From Polaromonas sp. (lineage in GTDB: Bacteria > Pseudomonadota > Gammaproteobacteria > Burkholderiales > Burkholderiaceae_C), in assembly GCF_013817205.1 (NCBI RefSeq), contig NZ_JACDDD010000004.1:1-64000 (forward strand): a DNA stretch of 64,000 nucleotides. The letters are read 5' to 3'. Shown one piece after another: positions 53,424 through 64,000 of the stretch. Within the stretch, counting starts at the first letter, position 1, and the number at the start of each line of letters is the position of its first letter. The notes under the pieces are model-generated. The model worked only from the letters and a program-made list of their open reading frames with translations, ran no database searches and had not been told where the DNA came from. The position numbers and the translations under genes were made by a program.

Positions 53424-54269
53424 ATGAGCGACACAGACAACTCTTCCTTTGCGGGCTTTGGCAAGCTGGTTCCGGGCTTCGATTTTTTGCAGAACCTGGC
53501 CAAGCAGGCCGCCGGCAGCGCCAGCCAGAGCATTCCCCAGCTGCCGAATCTGGGCAACTGGGTCGCACCGACGCTGAATGTCGAGGAGCTCGACAAACGC
53601 ATCGAGGAGCTCAAGGCGGTCCAGTTCTGGCTGGACCAGAACGCCATGGCGCTCAAGGCCACCATCCAGGCGCTGGAGGTGCAGAAGATGACGCTGGCCA
53701 CGCTCAAGGGCATGAACTTCAACATGGGCGATGTGACCAACGCCTTCAAGCTCAAGGTGGCCAACACCGTGGCCGGCGGTGTGCAGAAGGCGGCGGACAC
53801 GGCCCGGACCTTTTCTGGCCTGGAGGTGCCGCCCACCAGTTATGACAAGGCGCCAAAGACCAGGACGAAACCACTGTCCAGAACCAAAGCAGGCCCGGAT
53901 GCGCCCGCTGCCGGCGTGGTGGACCCGATGCAGTGGTGGGGTGCGCTGACGCAGCAGTTCCAGAACATTGCCACCACGGCCATGCAGGATGCAGCCAAAA
54001 AAACTGCCATGGACGCTACCAAGGGCATGGCAGCCGGCCTGGCCAAAGACGCGATGAAAACTGCCACCGGCCTGGCCAAGGGCATGGCCGATTCGGCTGG
54101 AAAAAAGGTGGCGCAGGGCGCGCGTTCGGCGATGAACACAGCGCTGCGCAGCGCCCAGGCCTGGCCGACGCCGGCCGCACCAGCATCCGCGCCTCGGGCG
54201 AAACCGCAAGCCAAAGCGCCGGCACGCAAGGCCGCGGCTCGAAAAGCCGCCCGAAAACCGGCGCGTTGA
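53424..54269 (+). CDS. PhaM-like polyhydroxyalkanoate granule regulatory protein
   Basis: NLGNWVAPTLNVEELDKRIEELKAVQFWLDQNAMALKATIQALEVQKMTLATLKGMN; Ala/Lys-rich C-terminal tail APARKAAARKAARKPAR. Confidence 0.85.
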   Translation: MSDTDNSSFAGFGKLVPGFDFLQNLAKQAAGSASQSIPQLPNLGNWVAPTLNVEELDKRIEELKAVQFWLDQNAMALKATIQALEVQKMTLATLKGMNFNMGDVTNAFKLKVANTVAGGVQKAADTARTFSGLEVPPTSYDKAPKTRTKPLSRTKAGPDAPAAGVVDPMQWWGALTQQFQNIATTAMQDAAKKTAMDATKGMAAGLAKDAMKTATGLAKGMADSAGKKVAQGARSAMNTALRSAQAWPTPAAPASAPRAKPQAKAPARKAAARKAARKPAR

Positions 54270-54334
54270 TGGGCCCACCGTGGCACGGGAGAACAGCGCC
54301 AGCGACGATTTTTGACCTTTTCCTCCAGGACCCC

Positions 54335-55618
54335 ATGAAGCTTTTCCCCTACGGCCACGCCACCCATCCGCAATGGCGCATGGCGGCCGGGTTGGTGCTG
54401 GCCCAGCTGCGCGCGCACATGACCTTGCCCGCCTACGCCAGCTCGCCCACGCTGGGCCTGCTGTACATCACTGACCACTACGCCGGCCAGGCGCAGGACA
54501 TCCTGGACCATCTGAGCGGGGAATTGCCCGAAATCACTGACTGGGCCGGCACCGTGGGCATCGGCATTGCCTCCAACAATGTCGAATACTTCGATGAACC
54601 GGCGCTGGCCGTCATGCTGTGCGACCTGCCGAGTGACCAGTACCGCGTTTTTTCCGGCATCTCACCCTTGCCACCGGCCAGCGCGACCCACTTCAAAGCG
54701 CATACCGCGTTGGTGCATGCCGATGCCGGCACGCCTGATGTGGCCGACCTGATAAACGAGATGGCCCAGCGCACCGGCAGCGGTTATGTCTTCGGCGGGC
54801 TCGCCTCCAGCCGTAGCGAGGTGGTGCAGTTCGCGCTCAGCGGCAACGGCAATGTCAGGGGCCACGGCGCTGCCGGCGGCGTGTTCAGCGGCGGCCTGAG
54901 CGGCGTGGCTTTTGCGCAGGGCGCGGCGCTGATGTCGCGCGTCACCCAGGGCTGCCAGCCGATTTCTGCAGAACATGAGATCACCGCCTGCGATGGCAAT
55001 GTGGTCACCGCCCTGGATGGTCAGAGTGCGCTGGACGTGATGCTGGCTGACCTCGATGTGTCGCTGGAGGAGCCGCGCGAAGCCCTCGAAAAAGTGCGCT
55101 CGACGTTGGTCGGCTTGCGCAGTGCGGGTGCGGACCTGCAGGACGGGCGCATCCGGCGACCGGGACAGTTCGGCGCCGATGTGGTGGTGCGCCACATCAT
55201 CGGTCTGGACCCGGCGCGCACCGGAATTGCGGTGGCCGACATGCCGGTGGTCGGCATGAAGCTGGCTTTTTGCGAGCGCAATGCCGAGGCCGCGCGCGCT
55301 GACCTGGTGCGTGTGTGTGCCGAAATTCGCGAGGAACTGGAGCCGGAAGAACTGCCGCTGGAAGTGGCCACCGCCCTGAGCGGCAGTCATGCCGACGCGG
55401 CGCCGCATCCTGCGCGGCGCATCGCTGGCGCGATTTATGTCAGCTGTTCAGGTCGAGGCGGCCCGCATTTCGGCGCGCCCAGCGCCGAGCTGCAGATCGT
55501 GCGACGCGCGCTGGGCGACGTGCCGCTGGTCGGATTTTTTGCCGGCGGCGAGATCGCGCGCCATCACCTCTACGGTTACACCGGTGTGCTGACGGTGTTC
55601 ACCGCACCCGCTGCCTGA
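54335..55618 (+). CDS. FIST N/C-domain sensory protein
   Basis: LGLLYITDHYAGQAQDILDHLSGELPEITDWAGTVGIGI; LVGFFAGGEIARHHLYGYTGVLTVF. Confidence 0.85.
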   Translation: MKLFPYGHATHPQWRMAAGLVLAQLRAHMTLPAYASSPTLGLLYITDHYAGQAQDILDHLSGELPEITDWAGTVGIGIASNNVEYFDEPALAVMLCDLPSDQYRVFSGISPLPPASATHFKAHTALVHADAGTPDVADLINEMAQRTGSGYVFGGLASSRSEVVQFALSGNGNVRGHGAAGGVFSGGLSGVAFAQGAALMSRVTQGCQPISAEHEITACDGNVVTALDGQSALDVMLADLDVSLEEPREALEKVRSTLVGLRSAGADLQDGRIRRPGQFGADVVVRHIIGLDPARTGIAVADMPVVGMKLAFCERNAEAARADLVRVCAEIREELEPEELPLEVATALSGSHADAAPHPARRIAGAIYVSCSGRGGPHFGAPSAELQIVRRALGDVPLVGFFAGGEIARHHLYGYTGVLTVFTAPAA

Positions 55619-55703
55619 ACCCGGGCTGGATGGCCTGTTGAGCTGGGCGGTTTAAATAACTGTCTGACCAAGCGCCGTTGTTTTTTAAGCAGATGGAGTA
55701 CTC

Positions 55704-56771
55704 ATGAGCAAAGCCTTGCGATTGTCCGAAAAATGGTTTCAGCGTGGCCTGTGGCTGGTGGCGCTGGTGTTTGCGGCTTTCCTGATCGGGCTGGGCGGCA
55801 CCGTGGTGGGCGACCTGCCGCAGGTCGAGCGATCTCTGGGCGTGGACGATTTCATGGAGCAGCCCCTCGCCACGCAGCTCCGGGACAAACTCAAGGCCGA
55901 CGAGGGTGCCGGCCGCGAGGCCCAGGAGGCGCTGGAGCAGGCCCGGCTCGCGCACCGGGTGGCGCAGGCCAATTCGCGCACGGCCAGCGAAACCTTCAGC
56001 AACTGGCTGGCCACGCGGCGCGCCACCGAGCGGGGTGAGCAGGACTCCGAACTGATAGAGCGCACGCGCGCGCTGGACGGCCTGAAGGCGGCCGAGCGGC
56101 AAGCGCTGGCAGCGATGCAAGCCCAGCAGCAAAAAGCCCTGGATGCCAGCCAGGGCGCGGCGCGCACGCAGAGCGGTCTGGCAGAACTTGAGCGGGTCGC
56201 CCAGGACAAATGGCAAAGCGCCCAGCGCGCCCAGGAACTGCGTGTGTTTCTGTACCGCCTGGCCCTGACCCTGCCACTGCTGGCGGTGGCAGGCTGGCTG
56301 TTTGCGAAAAAACGCAAAAGCACCTGGTGGCCTTTTGTCTGGGGTTTCATCCTCTTTGCGCTGTTCGCTTTTTTTGTCGAGCTGGTGCCCTACCTGCCCA
56401 GTTATGGCGGTTATGTGCGTTACATCGTTGGCATCGTCATCACGGTGCTGGTCGGGCGGCAGGCGATTGTGTCGCTGAACCGTTACCTGGAAAAACAGAA
56501 ACTGGCTGAACAGCTTCCCGATGCGCAACGCCGTGAAGAACTCAGCTACGACACCGCGTTGACGCGTCTTTCCAAAGGCGTTTGCCCGGGCTGCGAGCGT
56601 GTGGTGGATCTGAAAAATCCGACGATTGATTTTTGCCCCCATTGCGGCATTGGCCTGTTTGACCATTGCGGCGTTTGCAGTGCACGCAAAAGCGCGTTTG
56701 CCAAGTTCTGCCAGGCGTGTGGTGCAGAGGGCCGCGCGCCAGCAGCCGCGACCGTCAATTTGGAGTCTTGA
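55704..56771 (+). CDS. membrane protein with C-terminal zinc ribbons
   Basis: Coiled-coil region, TM helices, then CPGCERVVDLKNPTIDFCPHCGIGLFDHCGVCSARKSAFAKFCQACGAEG. Confidence 0.75.
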   Translation: MSKALRLSEKWFQRGLWLVALVFAAFLIGLGGTVVGDLPQVERSLGVDDFMEQPLATQLRDKLKADEGAGREAQEALEQARLAHRVAQANSRTASETFSNWLATRRATERGEQDSELIERTRALDGLKAAERQALAAMQAQQQKALDASQGAARTQSGLAELERVAQDKWQSAQRAQELRVFLYRLALTLPLLAVAGWLFAKKRKSTWWPFVWGFILFALFAFFVELVPYLPSYGGYVRYIVGIVITVLVGRQAIVSLNRYLEKQKLAEQLPDAQRREELSYDTALTRLSKGVCPGCERVVDLKNPTIDFCPHCGIGLFDHCGVCSARKSAFAKFCQACGAEGRAPAAATVNLES

Positions 56772-56928
56772 TCAGGTGAGATGGCTTCCCTTCTTTGGTC
56801 GGCGCATCGTCCTTGCCGCGTACTGCCTGCAGACCTACAAAGCCAAATCTCCGGTGCCTACGGCTGTTTTCCAGGCGACGGCGCTAAATTGAGCTGATCC
56901 CCACAACGACCACAAAGAGGTAAGCCCC

Positions 56929-58278
56929 ATGAAGACCCACATCCGCAACCACGTCACAGCCCTTTTTCTCTTGATGCCCGCCGCCAGCGTCATGCTGGCC
57001 CTGCCGGCCAGCGCGCTGGCGCAGCCGGCCCAACCTGAGTTGAATTCATTGCAGGTGGATACCGATGATGGCCTCAAGGCCGGAGCCACACTGGACTTTA
57101 CGGTGGAAGGTACACCGCGCGGTCAGGCCAGCGTCCGGGTGCGGGGCGTGCCACGCAACATCGTGCTCAAGGAGACATCGCGCGGCGTCTACACCGGCAG
57201 CTACACCCTCCGGCGCCAGGACCGCATGACCGAGAGCAGCGACGTTCGTGCCACGCTCAGAGTCCGCAACCGCGGCGTGAGTGCTGACTACCGCTTGCCT
57301 GCGGGTATTGCCGGCAGCAACGTGGCGACGGCCCCGACCCCCGGCAGCAGCGTGGCGGTGGCCCCGCCCCCCGGTTTGAAAATCGACCGCTTCAGTGTCA
57401 CGCCCATTGACAAGCTTGAGCCAGGCGCTGAGCTGCGTTTTGCCCTGAATGGCATGCCCGGCGGCACGGCTGAATTTGATATTCCCGGTGTTGTCAGCAA
57501 AGTGCCCATGCGCGAAGTGCGCCCCGGCGTCTATGAAGGGGCTTACACCATTCGCCGCCTGGACAACCTCGCGCCCTCACGGCCGGCTGTTGCTACGCTG
57601 CGTGCCGGTGACCGTGCCGTTACCACCACGCTGACCCAGTCCCTGCTGGTCGGCGCCAAGCCACCCGTGATCCGCAACCTCTCACCCAAGGATGGCGAAT
57701 CGGTGGTGCGCGGTGCTGCAACCTCGGTGTCAGGCACGTTTGACGATGTAGGCGGCGTGGGCATGGATACCAAAAGCGTGAGGATCTTGCTGGCGGGGCG
57801 CGATGTCACGGCGTCCACGCAGATCACACCGCAGTTCTTCACTTACCGCGCTGATCTGCCTGCCGGTCGCTATCCGGTGGATGTGAGCGCCAAGGACCTG
57901 GCCGGTAACTCCGTTCGCCAGACCTGGACTTTCGATGTAACGGCCGCTGCCAGTGCTTCACCGGCCACCGTGCTGCTGCAGGTCACCAGTCCCGCAGCCA
58001 ACACTACCGTGGGAAGCGGTCCTGTCACCGTAAGTGGGCGTACCGCACCGGGTGCTGTGGTTGACGCCAAGGTTTCCGCCGTTGGAACGCTGGCCGGTCT
58101 GTTTGGCTTGAACCAGGACTTGCTGACGCAGCGCGTCCAGGCTGATGGCAACGGCAACTTCTCATTCAGCTTCACGCCCCAGTTACCGCTGCCCGGCACG
58201 CGTTATGAGATCTCCATGACCGCCGGCAAGGACGGGATGACCGCAAGCGAGACCAAGCTGGTGTTGTTTCAGAAGTAA
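56929..58278 (+). CDS. secreted protein with Ig-like/beta-sandwich repeats
   Basis: Signal peptide; VRVRGVPRNIVLKETSRGVYTGSYTLRRQDRM and FDIPGVVSKVPMREVRPGVYEGAYTIRRLDNL repeats; C-terminal Ig-like VTSPAANTTVGSGPVTVSGRTAPGAVVDAKV. Confidence 0.75.
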   Translation: MKTHIRNHVTALFLLMPAASVMLALPASALAQPAQPELNSLQVDTDDGLKAGATLDFTVEGTPRGQASVRVRGVPRNIVLKETSRGVYTGSYTLRRQDRMTESSDVRATLRVRNRGVSADYRLPAGIAGSNVATAPTPGSSVAVAPPPGLKIDRFSVTPIDKLEPGAELRFALNGMPGGTAEFDIPGVVSKVPMREVRPGVYEGAYTIRRLDNLAPSRPAVATLRAGDRAVTTTLTQSLLVGAKPPVIRNLSPKDGESVVRGAATSVSGTFDDVGGVGMDTKSVRILLAGRDVTASTQITPQFFTYRADLPAGRYPVDVSAKDLAGNSVRQTWTFDVTAAASASPATVLLQVTSPAANTTVGSGPVTVSGRTAPGAVVDAKVSAVGTLAGLFGLNQDLLTQRVQADGNGNFSFSFTPQLPLPGTRYEISMTAGKDGMTASETKLVLFQK

Positions 58279-58333
58279 CAGCGCCTGACCGCGCCACGGC
58301 ATCAGTCGATGTCTCCGGCGCGGGCTTGACGCT

Positions 58334-59365
58334 TCACTCAGCCATCAACGAGGTGGCTTCAGGGCGGGCCGGGCGACCATAAAATGGGTAGCTCGGATCG
58401 TTGTAGCCGGGGCTGGAGGCGTGACCTGGAACCACCAGATCATTGACGAAAGCCTCGTCTTCGCCACTCAGTTGCAAGTCCAATGCGCCGTACACGTCCT
58501 CCAGATGTGATAGCAAGCGCGGCCCGGCAATCACCGAACTGACCAGCGGGTTGGCAAGCACCCAGGCAGCAGCGAACTGACCTGCGACCCAGCCTCTGGC
58601 TTCGCAACGCGCCTTGATCTTTTGTGCGATGACCAGCGATTCTTCACGAAATTCGGTTTCCAGAATGCGTTTGTCGCCGCTCCCCGCGCGCGTGTCTGCA
58701 GTGGGCCTCTGCCCCGGCGGGTATTTGCCGGTGAGCACCCCACGCGCCAGCGGGCTGTAGGGCACCACGCCCAGGCCATAGTGGCCGCAGGCCGGCAGGA
58801 TCTCCACTTCGGGCCCGCGGTTGAGCAGGTTGTAGTAAGGCTGGCAGACCACCGGCTGCGGCGCGCTGGTTTTCTCGCACAGGCGCACGATCTCGGCGAT
58901 GCGCCAGCCGTGGAAGTTGGACAAACCAAAGCTGCGGATTTTACCGGCACGAATCAGGTCAGCTAATGCGCGAATGGCCTCTTCGAGGTTTTCACCATGG
59001 AAGTCGCGGTGCAGGTACAGGATGTCCAGGTAGTCCGTGTCCAGCCGTCTCAAGATGGCGTCGGTCTGCTGCATGATCCAGCGGCGTGAATAATGTCCGT
59101 CGTTGATGCCTTCGCCCGCCTTGTTGCCGAGCTTGCTGGCCAGCACCCAGTGATGGCGCTGACCCGCCAGCAATTTGCCCAGCAGGGTTTCCGACGCCCC
59201 CTCGTTGTAAACGTCGGCGGTGTCGATGAAATTGATGCCATGGTCTTTGGCCGACGCGACGATGCGTGCCGCCTCGTCATCCGGCGTTTGGTTGCCGAAC
59301 ATCATGGTGCCCAGGCAAAGAACGGAGACCTTCAGGTTGCTGTTTCCGAGGCGGCGGTACTGCAT
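58334..59365 (-). CDS. aldo/keto reductase
   Basis: MQYRRLGNSNLKVSVLCLGTMMFG; INFIDTADVYNEGASETLLGKLL; GKIRSFGLSNFHGW. Confidence 0.92.
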   Translation of the reverse strand: MQYRRLGNSNLKVSVLCLGTMMFGNQTPDDEAARIVASAKDHGINFIDTADVYNEGASETLLGKLLAGQRHHWVLASKLGNKAGEGINDGHYSRRWIMQQTDAILRRLDTDYLDILYLHRDFHGENLEEAIRALADLIRAGKIRSFGLSNFHGWRIAEIVRLCEKTSAPQPVVCQPYYNLLNRGPEVEILPACGHYGLGVVPYSPLARGVLTGKYPPGQRPTADTRAGSGDKRILETEFREESLVIAQKIKARCEARGWVAGQFAAAWVLANPLVSSVIAGPRLLSHLEDVYGALDLQLSGEDEAFVNDLVVPGHASSPGYNDPSYPFYGRPARPEATSLMAE

Positions 59366-59399
59366 GACAGTTTCCTTTTGGTGATGGGTCGGCTGATGC

Positions 59400-60948
<1,549 letters not shown>

Positions 60949-60952
<4 letters not shown>

Positions 60953-61179
60953 AGGCGATCAGCTTCGTTGGGGATGTCGCTGTCTTTCAATGCACTGGCG
61001 ATCCCGCGGTAAGCGCTCACCGGTTTGAGGGGAACCAAGTGCGCAGCGCCATCAAACTCAATCCAGGTCAATTTGGCGCCGGGTTTGAGTTTCAGGCGCT
61101 CGCGAACCGAGGCCGGAATGACCACTTGGTACTTGCTCGACAGGGTAACCGTGTTGCTGGTGTTTTTCATATCGATCAT
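60949..61179 (-). CDS. AbrB/MazE-type antitoxin
   Basis: [43 protein letters not shown]; 4-nt overlap with the PIN gene. Confidence 0.88.
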
Positions 61180-62240
61180 TTTATCGCTTTACCAAGCCGA
61201 TGTCGATCAATAATCATGGCGTCACCGTAGCTGAAAAAGCGGTAGCGCTGCGCGATGGCGTGCTGGTACAGCGCCATGATGTGCTCATACCCGGCAAAGG
61301 CGCTGACCAGCATCATCAGCGTGCTTTTGGGCAGGTGAAAGTTGGTCAGCAAAACGTCCACCACCTCGAACTTGAAACCCGGCGTGATGAAGATGTTGGT
61401 GTCCCTGCACGCTGGACCAAACTTCGCCGCCGATTCCAGCGCACGCACGCAGGTGGTGCCGACGGCGACCACGCGGCCACCGCGCGCCTTGCACGCGGCT
61501 ATGGCTTGCAGCGTCGCTTCTGGCACCTCAAAGCGCTCGAAATGCATGACGTGGTCGGCGATGTTTTGGGCCTTCACCGGCTGGAAGGTGCCAGCGCCGA
61601 CATGCAACGTGACGCTGGCGCGCTGGATGCCGCGCGCCTCCAGCCGGGCCAGCACCGTCTCGTCGAAATGCAGCGCCGCTGTCGGCGCAGCCACGGCGCC
61701 GGGGTGTTTGGCGAACACCGTCTGGTAGCGGCGTTCGTCGTCGGCCGAATCGCTGTGGGTGATGTAGGGCGGCAACGGCACATGGCCGTGGCTTTCCATC
61801 AGCATGTACGGGTCGCTACTCAGCGCAAAGCGGTACAGTGGCCCGTCTTCATTGGGCCAGCGGCCCAGCAGCGTGGCAGTAAAGCCGCCGTCCATCTGCA
61901 GCACGGCGCCGGGCAGTGGTTTCTTGCTGACCTTCATGTGGGCCGCCACTTCGTGGCCCGCGGCGGGCGACAGCGACAACACCCGCTCGATCAGCAGTTC
62001 CAGCCTGCCGCCACTGCCTTTCTGCCCGAACAGGCGAGCTTTGACCACTTTGGTGTCGTTGAGCAACAGCAGGTCACCCGGCTGCAGCAGGTCGGGCAAC
62101 TGGGTAAAACGCCGGTCCACGGGGCTGCTGCTCCGACCATCCAGCAGTCGCGAGGCGCTGCGCTCGGCTGCAGGATGCTGGGCAATCAGTTCGTCGGGGA
62201 GTGTGAAATCAAAATCGCTGAGGCTGAACGAGGTCTTCAT
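61176..62240 (-). CDS. queA: S-adenosylmethionine:tRNA ribosyltransferase-isomerase
   Basis: [71 protein letters not shown]. Confidence 0.95.
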   Translation of the reverse strand: MKTSFSLSDFDFTLPDELIAQHPAAERSASRLLDGRSSSPVDRRFTQLPDLLQPGDLLLLNDTKVVKARLFGQKGSGGRLELLIERVLSLSPAAGHEVAAHMKVSKKPLPGAVLQMDGGFTATLLGRWPNEDGPLYRFALSSDPYMLMESHGHVPLPPYITHSDSADDERRYQTVFAKHPGAVAAPTAALHFDETVLARLEARGIQRASVTLHVGAGTFQPVKAQNIADHVMHFERFEVPEATLQAIAACKARGGRVVAVGTTCVRALESAAKFGPACRDTNIFITPGFKFEVVDVLLTNFHLPKSTLMMLVSAFAGYEHIMALYQHAIAQRYRFFSYGDAMIIDRHRLGKAIK

Positions 62241-62257
62241 GAAGGCACAATTGTCCC

Positions 62258-64000
62258 ATGCCCACCCGGTCTGCCCCCGCAGCTTCTCCCCGCAAGGCGG
62301 CACCGGCCGTGCCAGCCACGGGCAGCGCTGCGGCACCAAAATCCCAGCCGCAAAAAGCCCTTGAGAAGCTGGGCCTGCGCCGCGACATCGACCTGGCGCT
62401 GCATTTGCCGCTGCGTTACGAGGACGAAACCCGCATCACCCGCCTGGCCGACGCACGCGACGGCGACATGGTGCAGATCGAGGGCCAGGTGACACACAGC
62501 GAAGTGACGTTTCGCCCGCGTCGGCAACTGCGGGTAACGGTGGACGACGGCAGTGACACCTGCGTGCTGCGCTTCATCAACTTTTACCCTTCGCATCAGA
62601 AGACCCTCAGCGTGGGCGCGCGTGTGCGGGTGCGCGGCGAAATCCGCGGTGGGTTTGCCGGCCGCGAGATGGTGCATCCGGGCTTTCGCGTGGCCGGCGG
62701 TGAGCTCGCAACCGCGTTGACGCCGGTCTATCCCGCAGTTGCCGGCCTGCCTCAGGCCTACCTGCGCAAGGCGGTGCTTGGAGGTTTGGGGCGCGCCGAT
62801 TTGTCGGAGACCCTGCCGGCTGAATTTGTAAGCAAAAACCTGCCTCAGCCCTTGTCCAGTCTGCGTGAAGCGCTATCATTTTTGCACCAACCGCCGCCGG
62901 ATGTGAGTGCGCCGGGAAGGGCCACCCCGACCCAGCACAGCCCCCTCGGGGGGCAGCGAAGTACGCACAGCGACGAGCGTGGGGGCTTGTTAGCTACCTT
63001 GGAGGACCGCAGTCACCCGGCCTGGCAGCGGCTCAAGGCTGAGGAGTTGCTGGCCCAGCAGCTGTCGCAGTTGCAGGCGCGGCGTGTGCGTGCCGCGATG
63101 CGCGCGCCGGCGCTGAGGGCCCCGATGCATGGGCCCCAGTGCACCTTGCAGGAGCAGTTGCTGGAGCGCCTGCCGTTTCGGCTGACGGCGGCGCAGCAAC
63201 GTGTGGGCCAGGAAATCGCGGCCGACCTGCAGAAGAACCTGCCCATGCACCGCCTGCTGCAGGGTGACGTCGGCTCCGGCAAGACCGTGGTGGCGGCACT
63301 GGCGGCGGCACGCTGCATGGACGCAGGCTGGCAATGCGCACTGATGGCGCCGACCGAGATCCTGGCCGAGCAGCACTTTCGCAAGTTGATCGGCTGGCTG
63401 GAACCGCTGGGCATACAGACCGCGTGGCTGACCGGCAGCCAGAAGGCCAAAGAGCGGCGCGAGGCGCTGGCCCTGATTGAAAGCGGCGCCGCCGGCTTGG
63501 TGGTTGGCACCCATGCGGTGATTCAGGACAAGGTGGTGTTCAAAAACCTCGCGTTGGCCATCATCGATGAGCAGCACCGCTTCGGCGTGGCGCAGCGGCT
63601 GGCTCTGCGGAGCAAGATGACTATTGGCGGGTCTGCGGAGAGTCTTGGCCAGGGACACCGCGGAACCGGCTCTGCCGGGCCGCAGGGTAGGGGAGAGGCG
63701 GCTACACGCGGTGAGCCCGCAACGGGGGTGGAACCTCATTTATTGATGATGACGGCGACGCCCATCCCGCGCACCCTGGCCATGAGTTATTACGCCGACC
63801 TCGACGTCTCGACAATTGACGAGTTGCCGCCAGGCCGCACACCCATCGTCACCAAAGTGGTGGCCGAAGCGCGGCGTGACGAGGTGGTCGAACGTATCCG
63901 CAGCCAGCTCGCCGAGGGCCGGCAGGTCTACTGGGTTTGCCCGCTGATTGAGGAAAGCGAATCAGTGGACCTGATCAACGCCACCCAGACGCATGAAGCG
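62258..64000 (+). CDS. recG: ATP-dependent DNA helicase RecG (runs off the window)
   Basis: Not in the ORF track; frame read by hand: [119 protein letters not shown]. Confidence 0.93.
   Translation, partial: MPTRSAPAASPRKAAPAVPATGSAAAPKSQPQKALEKLGLRRDIDLALHLPLRYEDETRITRLADARDGDMVQIEGQVTHSEVTFRPRRQLRVTVDDGSDTCVLRFINFYPSHQKTLSVGARVRVRGEIRGGFAGREMVHPGFRVAGGELATALTPVYPAVAGLPQAYLRKAVLGGLGRADLSETLPAEFVSKNLPQPLSSLREALSFLHQPPPDVSAPGRATPTQHSPLGGQRSTHSDERGGLLATLEDRSHPAWQRLKAEELLAQQLSQLQARRVRAAMRAPALRAPMHGPQCTLQEQLLERLPFRLTAAQQRVGQEIAADLQKNLPMHRLLQGDVGSGKTVVAALAAARCMDAGWQCALMAPTEILAEQHFRKLIGWLEPLGIQTAWLTGSQKAKERREALALIESGAAGLVVGTHAVIQDKVVFKNLALAIIDEQHRFGVAQRLALRSKMTIGGSAESLGQGHRGTGSAGPQGRGEAATRGEPATGVEPHLLMMTATPIPRTLAMSYYADLDVSTIDELPPGRTPIVTKVVAEARRDEVVERIRSQLAEGRQVYWVCPLIEESESVDLINATQTHEA
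62837..62885. repeat. possible dispersed repeat family 2 copy inside recG
   Basis: aacctgcctcagcccttgtccagtctgcgtgaagcgctatcatttttg resembles the family 2 reverse orientation. Confidence 0.5.
62912..62990. repeat. dispersed repeat family 1, copy D, in frame inside recG
   Basis: agccccctcggggggcagcgaagtacgcacagcgacgagcgtgggggc, near-identical to 10679-10726 in putA but in another reading frame. Confidence 0.88.
63650..63731. repeat. dispersed repeat family 1, copy E, in frame inside recG
   Basis: ccgcggaaccggctctgccgggccgcagg identical to 10644-10672; then variant tail ggtaggggagaggcggctacacgcggtgagcccgc. Confidence 0.85.

Overview
A 64 kb chromosomal window from a GC-rich betaproteobacterium. 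Gene content and dispersed repeats suggest Comamonadaceae (Polaromonas/Rhodoferax-like); this is inference, no search was run. Most of it is ordinary housekeeping sequence: rsmI, yraN, a diaA/gmhA-like SIS gene, pilT/pilU, yggS, Lrp regulator plus putA, lrgAB, a glcD-like oxidase, purU, an aminotransferase, a FAH-family hydrolase, phaM-like, tgt, queA and recG running off the right edge (recG is absent from the ORF track). Three things stand out. (1) At least two families of short dispersed repeats lie between genes and also in frame inside protein-coding genes (RecG, PutA, an MmeI-like methylase/nuclease, a DUF3108-like protein, YggS, a beta-hydroxyacid dehydrogenase). The same DNA is read in different frames and orientations, which resembles Rickettsia palindromic elements in concept. 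(2) A two-block locus of about 15 kb (22.3-37.1 kb) resembles a c-di-GMP-controlled NfrA/NfrB/WecB-type exopolysaccharide system, extended with a second GT2, a BcsB-like protein, a YaiO-like barrel, a membrane-anchored beta-helix protein and two putative carbohydrate-active lipoproteins. Each block is headed by a copy of the same small protein; the second copy carries a 1-nt frameshift. (3) A small defence/TA island at 12.5-16.9 kb holds a CcdB toxin with an unusual hybrid antitoxin, a single-chain type IIG/IIL-like R-M protein and an MNT/HEPN pair. A VapBC-like pair is also embedded between tgt and queA.
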